Assembly: GCA_945622055.1 (NCBI GenBank)
Contig: CALZBV010000034.1
Location: forward strand, 1-15,848
Reading direction: 5' to 3'
Origin: an uncultured Clostridia bacterium
Lineage (GTDB): Bacteria > Bacillota > Clostridia > Lachnospirales > Lachnospiraceae
DNA length: 15,848 nt
Positions 6,848-13,860 of this stretch are shown one piece after another. The notes beneath the pieces are model-generated. The model was not told where the DNA came from. It did no database searches and saw only the letters and a list, made by a program, of their open reading frames with translations. Position 1 is the stretch's first letter. Each line of letters begins with the position of its first letter. A program made the translations under genes and the position numbers.

Positions 6848-9226
6848 CTAAATAATATGCCGTTTTCTTGCCTCAGCAATCGCAGCTGCCTTTCCGTTTA
6901 CACCAAGCTTACGATAATTTTCGGTGCTGTGGTACTTTACCGTTGCCCTGGTAATTCCAAGCTCCTGCCCGATTTCCTCATAGGAAAGCCCCTCTGCCTG
7001 ATACCTAAGCACCGCAAGCGCATTTCCGGTAATTGCCTCTTCGGTTCCGGAAACTGTACTGAGGTATCCCGGATATGCCTTTGCGACACGGTCTGTTTCG
7101 GCACAGACCTGCTTAAAGAATGCATCGTCGGAAACCTCCCATTTTTGGGCTTTTAAAAGTTTTTGCACGGCAGCTCCCTCTCTGGAAACAATACGAACAA
7201 AATGATACTCCTGTGCATGCTTCAGAAATGCCTGAAAATTCACTGCATAACACTCCTGTCCCGTACGGTATTCCAGAATTGACTGCAAAAGTTCACATTC
7301 CATCTTCAAATAGGTTCGCTTTGCCTTTTCAGCATAATAGCGAAGCTTCTGCAGCAGCATAAATGCCTGCTCATATTTCTCATACTGGATATAAACACGA
7401 ACCTTAAGCAGATACTGCATCCGCAGCATACAGAAAAATTCCCTGTTTTCATCCGGTGCACCGCTCATCCAGCTGCGGACTTCTTCCTTATCCCCGCGAT
7501 AAAGGCTGATCAGACCGAGAAAACGGTTAATGTCCGGAATCAGCTTGACTGCCCCGGCTTCGTTTGCATTTTCTTTAAAATCGAGCAAAATAGCCTCTGC
7601 ATCTTCGATGTGCCCATTGATGATATGAAGCCAGGCCGTCAGTCCGACCGCAACATAGCACTGCTCCATATTCCCCTTTGCCTGCGCCGCCATCTGACCG
7701 AGAGAAAGCATTCGCATGACCTCGTAGTCTGATTCACCCTTTTCCAAAAAGCTCTCCGCAAGTGCAAGATTCACCATACCGGAAGCCTGCTTTCCAAATA
7801 CAAGACTCACCGCTTTTCCTAAGGTTTTGGCATACTCACGGTCCCTTTTACTCCATTCGCAAAAATCCTTTCCACCGTTCATCTGGGACGGAAGATTCGA
7901 CGTAATCGCAAACTCAGGTATATTTACCTCACGGCTAATCAGCAGCTTTGCTGTATTTGAAATAAGGCTGGCAACATTCTCACTTCCCCGGTGCGGAAGC
8001 GCAATATCCAGATAACAAAGCCAATCCCGCACCACTTTTTTTTCGTGCCTGGACACCTTCTCCTTTTTTTCCGCAAGACAGTTATACCAGTAATCACTTT
8101 GTTCCCCGTTCATCATGAGGGAATGCAGCATACACATACCGACCATCAGCTCAGTACTATCCTTAATCTGTTCTTCACTAAGCCGGAAATAATAATCCTT
8201 TAACTCGAAAAAATGACCTGCACCCGGATTTACCTTCGCATTTTCCACAAGAATCTCCGTAATCTGGCTGGTATTTTCACTTTTTTCAAACATATCCAGG
8301 GCTTTCTTCACATTTCCTTTTCTGCGGAAGTAACGCCCTGCATTGTAATATAGCTCATTAATTTTCCTGCGCGAATACCACAGCTCCATCCGCCGCCGCA
8401 TGCTCAGAATGACATTTTCTTCAAAACGATAGGTTCCATCTTCATATCGAAGAAAATTGCCTACCTCCTGTGCCCGGTTGATATATTTTCCCACATATTC
8501 GGTTCCTGTAATTTCCTGCGCAAGCTCCTTTGTAAAATCATCCACAATGCTGAGCTCCATGACAAATCTCTGTAAATCACTGTCCCATTGGCTGTATACA
8601 TTTTTTTCAAAATAGTCCCACAAAATCCTCTGTGTATTTACACAAATGTCACTGTTCCATACATAAGCCTTTTTCTGGCTCTCTCCCTGCTCCAGCATCA
8701 GACCGCTTAAAATATAGAGTGCGAGTCCATGACCGCGGCAGATTCGATAAATCTCATCTGCCTCATCGGTACGTATCTCCCCCAATCCATATTCGGAAAG
8801 AACCTCCAGCGTTTCCTCCCGGTTCAGCATAAGCTCCTCTTCCGTTATGGTTACAAAGCGCGATTTTATCAGATATTCGTCCAACAGCCAGTCCGGACAG
8901 CGACAGCGTGAAAGAAAAATAAGCCAGATATCCCTTCGTTTCAGAAGGCCGCGTATTTTTTCCCGAAGATAATCATTGTCCGCATACTGTAGATTATCTA
9001 CTACCAGGATAGTGTCCTTTACCTCCTGATTTATCTCCAGCATCGTCAGTGGAGAGGAGGCAGCATCAAAGAGAATATATTTCTTTTTTCCAAGGTAATT
9101 CCGAATAAGCGCACTTTTACCAAACCCGGTCATCCCAAAAATATATACCGGAACCTGTGCCTGCTTTGCAGCCTTCAGTTTTGCTTTTGCCTGATGCGGA
9201 AAAACATAGACCTCTTTTTCATCCAT
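6848..9226 (-). CDS. MalT/LuxR-type STAND ATPase transcriptional regulator
   Basis: 792 residues from the ATG at 9226, chosen because AGGGAGGAG lies 6 nt upstream. The longer frame begins with TTG at 9298 inside the upstream terminator and has no ribosome site. Domains: NTPase with Walker A GMTGFGKS (31-38), Walker B ILVVDN (73-78) and an arginine motif LIFLSR (102-107); a winged-helix region; a long helical repeat region resembling TPRs (about 290-690); and a C-terminal LuxR helix-turn-helix (about 729-792) with GLSYEEIGQELGITRATVKYH. In MalT-type regulators ligand and ATP binding drive oligomerisation and activation. The ligand here is unknown. The gene follows transketolase after a terminator, converges with pilT, and could control either neighbour or distant genes. 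Confidence 0.9.
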   Translation of the reverse strand: MDEKEVYVFPHQAKAKLKAAKQAQVPVYIFGMTGFGKSALIRNYLGKKKYILFDAASSPLTMLEINQEVKDTILVVDNLQYADNDYLREKIRGLLKRRDIWLIFLSRCRCPDWLLDEYLIKSRFVTITEEELMLNREETLEVLSEYGLGEIRTDEADEIYRICRGHGLALYILSGLMLEQGESQKKAYVWNSDICVNTQRILWDYFEKNVYSQWDSDLQRFVMELSIVDDFTKELAQEITGTEYVGKYINRAQEVGNFLRYEDGTYRFEENVILSMRRRMELWYSRRKINELYYNAGRYFRRKGNVKKALDMFEKSENTSQITEILVENAKVNPGAGHFFELKDYYFRLSEEQIKDSTELMVGMCMLHSLMMNGEQSDYWYNCLAEKKEKVSRHEKKVVRDWLCYLDIALPHRGSENVASLISNTAKLLISREVNIPEFAITSNLPSQMNGGKDFCEWSKRDREYAKTLGKAVSLVFGKQASGMVNLALAESFLEKGESDYEVMRMLSLGQMAAQAKGNMEQCYVAVGLTAWLHIINGHIEDAEAILLDFKENANEAGAVKLIPDINRFLGLISLYRGDKEEVRSWMSGAPDENREFFCMLRMQYLLKVRVYIQYEKYEQAFMLLQKLRYYAEKAKRTYLKMECELLQSILEYRTGQECYAVNFQAFLKHAQEYHFVRIVSREGAAVQKLLKAQKWEVSDDAFFKQVCAETDRVAKAYPGYLSTVSGTEEAITGNALAVLRYQAEGLSYEEIGQELGITRATVKYHSTENYRKLGVNGKAAAIAEARKRHII

Positions 9227-9259
9227 ATTCTGCTCCTCCCTCTTATACCGGCATATCGT

Positions 9260-9288
9260 TAAAAGAGGATCCGTTTTACGAATCCTCT
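9260..9288 (-). terminator. Rho-independent terminator after transketolase
   Basis: On the minus strand AGAGGATTCG (9288-9279) pairs with CGGATCCTCT (9273-9264) through 10 bp including one G-U pair, loop TAAAA, followed directly by TTT. It lies 37 nt past the tkt stop and about 35 nt before the regulator's start, so it separates the two genes, fully or partly. Confidence 0.8.
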
Positions 9289-9324
9289 CTTTAATCAAAA
9301 CGTATGTGCCGAATAATCTATTTC

Positions 9325-11307
9325 TTACAGAATGCCCTTTACGGTAGCAACAACGTTCTCAACCGTGAAACCAAACTTCTTAAACAGAGTATTTGCCGGA
9401 GCGGATGCACCAAAGCCGGTCATGGTTACGGTAGCACCGTCTAAGCCGACATACTTGCCCCAGCCGTAGTCGATGAGTGCCTCAACAGCGACTCTCTTAC
9501 GAACTGCCTTCGGAAGTACGCTCTCCTTGTACTCTGCACTCTGCTGCTCGAAGATATCCATACACGGCATGGAAACGACACGAACATCAACGCCTTCCTT
9601 TGCAAGCTCTGCCTTTGCGTCACAGGCAAGAGAAACCTCGGAACCGGAAGCAATGAGGATTGCATCCGGAACAGCCTTTGCAGAATCAGCAATGATATAA
9701 CCACCCTTTAATGCTTCCTTTGAAGAACCCGGAAGCTGCGGAAGGTTCTGTCTGGTTAATACGAGAGCCGTCGGAGTCTCCTTAGAGGTTACTGCGGAGT
9801 ACCATGCTGCGATGGTCTCAGTTGCGTCTGCCGGACGGAATACATTGAAGTTCGGCATTGCACGAAGCATGGCAAGCTGCTCAATCGGCTCATGGGTCGG
9901 TCCATCCTCACCTACACCGATACTGTCATGCGTCAGAACGTAGATGGTCGGAATCTTCATGATAGCGGAAAGTCTTGCCATCGGCTTTACATAATCAGAG
10001 AATACGAAAAAGGTGGAAACGAATGCACGAAGACCATGTAAGGTCATACCGTTTCCGATTGCTGCCATTGCAAGCTCTCTTACACCAAAGTGAAGGTTGC
10101 GGCCTGCATAGTTCTCCTTCGAGAAATCCCCCATATCCTTCATGTAGGTCTTCGTAGACGGAGCAAGGTCTGCTGCACCACCGATTAAGGACGGAACGTA
10201 GTTCTTTAAGCGGTTCAGCACAACTCCGGAAAGGTTTCTGGTTGCTTCCGGCTTATCCTCGAATGCCCAGAACTCTTCGTTATCAATTAAGGACTTTGCA
10301 ATGTCGAGATTAAACTCGTCATCCCATGCCTTCTTCATCTCCGGATACTTTGCACAGTACTCTGCGAACAGCTTGTTCCAGGCAGCTTCATCCTCTGCCT
10401 TCTTCGCAGCGATTGCCTTGTAGTTTGCATATACCTCATCCGGTACAAAGAACGGCTCCTGGGACGGCCAGCCAAGGTTTTCCTTTAATGCTGCTACATT
10501 CTCGTCGCCGAGCGGCTCGCCGTGTGCGCTTGCCTTACCCTGCTTTGCCGGACAGCCAAATCCAATCTGGGTCTTACAGATAATGAAGGACGGCTTCGTG
10601 GTCTCTGCCTGTGCAGCACGGATTGCCTTTCCAATCTCTTCCAGGTTGTTTCCGTCTTCTACGGTAAGCGTCTGGAAACCGAATGCCTTCATGCGGCCTT
10701 CCACATCCTCGGTAAACGCAATGTCAGTGCTTCCTTCGATGGAAATCTTATTGGAATCGTATAATACGATAAGCTTACTCAGGCCAAGGGTTCCCGCAAG
10801 AGAGAATGCCTCAGAGGAAATACCCTCCATCATACAGCCATCACCACCAAGTACATAGGTGAAGTGGTCAACAACCGGGAAGCCTTCCTTGTTGAACTTC
10901 GCAGCAAGATGTGCCTCTGCCATTGCCATACCGACAGCCATTGCCATACCTGCACCAAGCGGTCCGGTCGTTGCTTCAACGCCTCTGGTATGACGATACT
11001 CCGGATGACCCGGAGTCAGGGAATCCAGCTGACGGAACTGCATCAGGTCTTCCTTCGTAAGACCGTAGCCGAATAAATGTAATAAAGAATAAAGCAGGGT
11101 AGAACCGTGTCCACCGGAAAGAATGAAACGATCACGATTCGGCCAGTCCGGATTAGCCGGATTATGCTTCATCTCATTTGCCCAAAGCTCATAAGCAACT
11201 GCTGCGCTGCCAAGCGGAAGACCCGGATGACCGGATTTCGCCTTCTGTACGGCATCAGCAGCAAGAACGCGGATTGCGTTTACGGACATAGTATCAATTG
11301 CACTCAT
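9325..11307 (-). CDS. tkt: Transketolase
   Basis: 660 residues, the normal single-chain length. GGGAGG lies 7 nt before the ATG at 11307. The enzyme moves two-carbon ketol units between sugar phosphates in the non-oxidative pentose phosphate pathway, using thiamine diphosphate and a divalent metal, in the cytoplasm. Family marks: SGHPGLPLG (25-33), SGGHGSTLLY (64-73), the cofactor motif beginning GDG (155-157) and ending at Asn186 (YDSNKISIEG), the HFGVRELAMAAIGNGM segment holding the conserved catalytic Glu of the pyrimidine domain, and GPTHEPIEQL in the same domain. It lies 110 nt downstream of the transaldolase gene in the same direction and has its own promoter in the gap. A strong terminator follows it. 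Confidence 0.98.
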   Translation of the reverse strand: MSAIDTMSVNAIRVLAADAVQKAKSGHPGLPLGSAAVAYELWANEMKHNPANPDWPNRDRFILSGGHGSTLLYSLLHLFGYGLTKEDLMQFRQLDSLTPGHPEYRHTRGVEATTGPLGAGMAMAVGMAMAEAHLAAKFNKEGFPVVDHFTYVLGGDGCMMEGISSEAFSLAGTLGLSKLIVLYDSNKISIEGSTDIAFTEDVEGRMKAFGFQTLTVEDGNNLEEIGKAIRAAQAETTKPSFIICKTQIGFGCPAKQGKASAHGEPLGDENVAALKENLGWPSQEPFFVPDEVYANYKAIAAKKAEDEAAWNKLFAEYCAKYPEMKKAWDDEFNLDIAKSLIDNEEFWAFEDKPEATRNLSGVVLNRLKNYVPSLIGGAADLAPSTKTYMKDMGDFSKENYAGRNLHFGVRELAMAAIGNGMTLHGLRAFVSTFFVFSDYVKPMARLSAIMKIPTIYVLTHDSIGVGEDGPTHEPIEQLAMLRAMPNFNVFRPADATETIAAWYSAVTSKETPTALVLTRQNLPQLPGSSKEALKGGYIIADSAKAVPDAILIASGSEVSLACDAKAELAKEGVDVRVVSMPCMDIFEQQSAEYKESVLPKAVRKRVAVEALIDYGWGKYVGLDGATVTMTGFGASAPANTLFKKFGFTVENVVATVKGIL

Positions 11308-11334
11308 GTTGTACCTCCCAATAGTCTGAAATTA

Positions 11335-11361
11335 AGTGGCAATCATATTCTGATTGCCACT
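11335..11361. promoter_or_regulatory. Perfect 11-bp inverted repeat at the tkt start site
   Basis: AGTGGCAATCA (11335-11345) and TGATTGCCACT (11351-11361) flank a 5-nt centre. The predicted tkt transcription start (near 11356) falls inside it. As DNA it could be an operator covering +1. As RNA from transal­dolase read-through it forms a strong stem followed by the weakly T-rich TTAATTT, which could terminate or attenuate. Both readings are inferences. Confidence 0.65.
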
Positions 11362-11362
11362 C

Positions 11363-11391
11363 ATTATGATATTCGTTTGTTTGCCTTGCAA
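11363..11391 (-). promoter_or_regulatory. Promoter of tkt
   Basis: Minus strand: -35 TTGCAA (11391-11386), exactly 17 nt, -10 CATAAT (11368-11363). A second palindrome, GTTTGC-CTT-GCAAAC (11379-11393), overlaps the -35 box. This gives tkt a start separate from the upstream transaldolase gene. Confidence 0.65.
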
Positions 11392-11417
11392 ACCGTTATG
11401 TAATAATCCCGGAGGAA

Positions 11418-12074
11418 TTATTCACCAAATACTGCGATGTAGTCCTTCTGGAACTTGGCGATACCCTGGTCAGTAAGCGGATGCTTGGTCATCTGCTCGA
11501 TAACAGAGTACGGAACAGTTGCAATATCAGCACCTGCAAGTGCGCAGTCGGTTACGTGAATCGGGTTACGTACACTCGCAGCGATAATCTGGGTGTCGAT
11601 GTCATCATACATAGCAAACATATCGGAAATGGTGCGGATCAGGTCGATACCCGGCATGGAAATGTCGTCCAGTCTTCCAAGGAACGGGGAAACGTAGGTA
11701 GCACCTGCTCTTGCTGCAAGAAGTGCCTGATTTGCGGAGAATACCAAGGTAACGTTCGTCTTGATTCCCTCAGCAGAAAGAGCCTTGGTTGCCTTTAAGC
11801 CTTCCACGGTCATCGGAATCTTAACTACCATGTTCGGGTGAATCTTTGCAATCTCTCTGCCTTCCTTAATCATGCCTTCTGCATCAACGGTAGTAGCCTT
11901 AACCTCACCACTGATCGGTCCGTCAACGATGGAAGTAATCTCCTTAATAACCTCTGCAAAATCTCTTCCTTCCTTGGCAATCAGGGACGGGTTGGTAGTT
12001 ACACCACAGATAACGCCCATGTCATTTGCCTTCTTAATGTCTGCAACATTCGCTGTGTCAATAAAAAACTTCAT
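11418..12074 (-). CDS. tal: Transaldolase (TalC/MipB family, transaldolase-type active site)
   Basis: 218 residues, the size of the small TalC/fructose-6-phosphate-aldolase subfamily. CAGGAGGA lies 7 nt before the ATG at 12074. It is a cytoplasmic class I aldolase of the pentose phosphate pathway that passes a dihydroxyacetone unit through a lysine Schiff base. Visible marks: MKFFIDTANV (1-10), GVTTNPSLI (24-32), the Schiff-base lysine Lys85 in VVKIPMT, and SPFLGRLDD (129-137). Two residues separate the activities: E. coli fructose-6-phosphate aldolase has Gln59 and Tyr131, whereas this protein has Glu57 (ISGEVKATT) and Phe131 at the matching places, as in true transaldolases. Transaldolase is therefore favoured. 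The partner transketolase is the next gene downstream. Confidence 0.93.
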   Translation of the reverse strand: MKFFIDTANVADIKKANDMGVICGVTTNPSLIAKEGRDFAEVIKEITSIVDGPISGEVKATTVDAEGMIKEGREIAKIHPNMVVKIPMTVEGLKATKALSAEGIKTNVTLVFSANQALLAARAGATYVSPFLGRLDDISMPGIDLIRTISDMFAMYDDIDTQIIAASVRNPIHVTDCALAGADIATVPYSVIEQMTKHPLTDQGIAKFQKDYIAVFGE

Positions 12075-12160
12075 GATAAAATCCTCCTGATTATTATTTG
12101 CCTCCGGTCAGAGCTTTCTCCCAAAATGATTCTGTATACCGAAAACACTCATACAATATT

Positions 12161-12189
12161 ACTATACAACGAAAACAGTTTTTTTTCAA
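12161..12189 (-). promoter_or_regulatory. Promoter of tal
   Basis: Minus strand: -35 TTGAAA (12189-12184), 17 nt, -10 TATAGT (12166-12161). The expected start is near 12154, giving a leader of about 80 nt. The -35 box and part of the spacer lie inside the inverted repeat at 12171-12197. Confidence 0.7.
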
Positions 12190-12197
12190 CTGTTTTC
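12171..12197. promoter_or_regulatory. Perfect 10-bp inverted repeat over the tal -35 region
   Basis: GAAAACAGTT (12171-12180) and AACTGTTTTC (12188-12197) flank a 7-nt centre. The element CGAAAACA also occurs at 12140-12147, 30 bp from its copy at 12170-12177 and just downstream of the expected start. It could be an operator for tal, or an AT-rich terminator for the DHH gene ending at 12222 (the stem ends in TTTTCGTT). Overlap with the promoter favours the first, without excluding the second. Confidence 0.55.
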
Positions 12198-12221
12198 TTA
12201 GGAAATATGCACTATCCGGCC

Positions 12222-13715
12222 TCAAAGTTTATGATAAGTTTTGTGAAAAATGTCTTTATTCACAATATAAATATCCTGCGGATTTTCCTTACGGCAGGCA
12301 AGGTAATCTCCCGGCATGCCAAGATAGTATTTTTCACTGTCCCAAAGCGTAAATATCTTAAGGATTTCCGTAACCGGTCTTGCCAGAATATGATTTTTTC
12401 CGAGAGAGATACAGGTTTTTGCATACTTTGACAAATCATATACAAAACCATCGGCATAGCTGCGAATCGTCGGCATATATTCCAAAACGGGCGAATACGG
12501 CTCATCCGACCGCTCATAGCTCTTTTCAAACTCAGAGATTCTAATCGGATAAACCTCCCCGGCAAGTCCAACCATGATGTAAAAGCTTCCGTCAAGCGTC
12601 AGCTCAATATCTCCTTCCAGCGTACGTACCAGAACCTTAGAGCCGGTGGGAAGAAAATCCGTCGGATTGACATAACCCAGCTTCAGAATATTTTTTTCGT
12701 ATTCCTCCATTCCGGTCAGCTCCGGCACATAGCTTCTGACGTCAATCACCCGGCAGAGTCCATAATACAGATTTATCTTCCGGTCAAAATATTCGGACAT
12801 TGAGCTTCCCGGAGCAGTCTCCTCCAGCCTTTTCCGGAAAATGAAGCCTCCGGCCTTATCGGCATGTCCACCACCATTTCCAACTGCTTCCGTCAAAAAA
12901 GCGGCCAGCTCATTTGCCCTTATTTCCCTGACACAGCTTCTGACAGACAGCTTATAACCATCACTCTGCTCATTATATACAATACATACCTCAAATTTGT
13001 CCACCTGGAGTGCCAGATCGCTGATAAGACCGAGCAGGTTTGGATCACAGGCTTCCGCCTCAATCAGACAGCAGCGTTTTTCCGGATAATAGCGGTAGTT
13101 TATCATTGCTTTTCCGGCAATCACCATGTCCTCAATGGAAATATTACTGTTGCAAAAAAGGCTGATCAGCGATTTTTCGTAATTCAGACTATCCATCATG
13201 TCTCTGTCCAGAGGATGATGGAGCTCCGCAAAATTCCCGGTATCCGTTAAAAGACCATAATAAAGTGCTGTATTTACATCCTTTCGTTCAGACAGTACAA
13301 AGCCGGCCTCCAACAGCATTTTCCATACCAGAGTAGAACAGCTTCCGAGCATCGGATTAATCTCTGCAAGCTTTTCCTTCGTTTCATTCGGGTGATGGTC
13401 AATTACCGCAATCCGGTCCGCAATAAGCTTTGTTACGTTTCCTTCTCCGTAGCAGCAGTCCACGGTAATCAGAAGACCGTTCTGTTTCCCTGCGTCCGGC
13501 TCCATATACTGAACCGGAATCTGCAGCCTGTCAATCATCAGGAGGAGATTTGATTTTCTGATGCGCTGTCTCCCGCTGTAAACCAGACGGACCTTTTTCC
13601 CTTTTTCCTGAAAATAAGTATACAATGCAAATCCGCAGGCAAGGGCATCCGGATCCGGGTTATCGTGGCATTGTATTGTGATTTCCGGATAAATCAGTAA
13701 CTCTGTTAGCTTCAT
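12222..13715 (-). CDS. DHH/DHHA1 family phosphoesterase with C-terminal extension
   Basis: 497 residues from the ATG at 13715, chosen because AGGAG lies 8 nt upstream. The in-frame ATG at 13742 sits inside a possible -10 box and lacks a good site. The DHH domain shows the metal-binding motifs HDNPDPDA (17-24), VDCCYGEGN around Asp86, DHH (106-108) and LTDTGNF with Asp158. The DHHA1 domain ends with GGGHADKAGGF (281-291), the substrate-binding glycine/histidine motif. The family includes NrnA-type nanoRNase/pAp phosphatases, c-di-AMP phosphodiesterases and RecJ; substrate cannot be decided here. NrnA proteins usually end near 320 residues, so roughly 320-497 is extra. Its final part (PGDYLACR, DIYIVNKDIFHKTY) suggests a small beta-rich domain. 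No membrane segment is seen. Confidence 0.88.
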   Translation of the reverse strand: MKLTELLIYPEITIQCHDNPDPDALACGFALYTYFQEKGKKVRLVYSGRQRIRKSNLLLMIDRLQIPVQYMEPDAGKQNGLLITVDCCYGEGNVTKLIADRIAVIDHHPNETKEKLAEINPMLGSCSTLVWKMLLEAGFVLSERKDVNTALYYGLLTDTGNFAELHHPLDRDMMDSLNYEKSLISLFCNSNISIEDMVIAGKAMINYRYYPEKRCCLIEAEACDPNLLGLISDLALQVDKFEVCIVYNEQSDGYKLSVRSCVREIRANELAAFLTEAVGNGGGHADKAGGFIFRKRLEETAPGSSMSEYFDRKINLYYGLCRVIDVRSYVPELTGMEEYEKNILKLGYVNPTDFLPTGSKVLVRTLEGDIELTLDGSFYIMVGLAGEVYPIRISEFEKSYERSDEPYSPVLEYMPTIRSYADGFVYDLSKYAKTCISLGKNHILARPVTEILKIFTLWDSEKYYLGMPGDYLACRKENPQDIYIVNKDIFHKTYHKL

Positions 13716-13740
13716 TTCACATACTCCTGTTTCTTTTTCC

Positions 13741-13783
13741 ATTATAATCCGGTTTTATATTTCAAATCATATCAGCATCACAA
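13741..13783 (-). promoter_or_regulatory. Candidate promoter(s) of the DHH gene
   Basis: Two options on the minus strand: TTGTGA (13783-13778), 18 nt, TATAAA (13759-13754); or a perfect TATAAT (13746-13741) with no clear -35. The first has better overall form. The gap between the TIR gene's end and this gene is 145 nt and holds no clear terminator, so read-through is also possible. Confidence 0.4.
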
Positions 13784-13860
13784 ATATACAGCATATGTGG
13801 GATTAAATGCCTGCGACTTTGCAGATTATCCTCATATTTTCCACAAGTTTTCCGAATGGC

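Noticed and set aside
9227..9298. Longer N-terminus for the MalT/LuxR-type regulator
   Set aside because: It would start with TTG inside the tkt terminator without a ribosome site, whereas the ATG at 9226 has a strong AGGGAGGAG.
13803..13860. CTGC/GCAG hairpin after the TIR gene as its terminator
   Set aside because: The stem has only 4 bp and no T-run follows on the minus strand.
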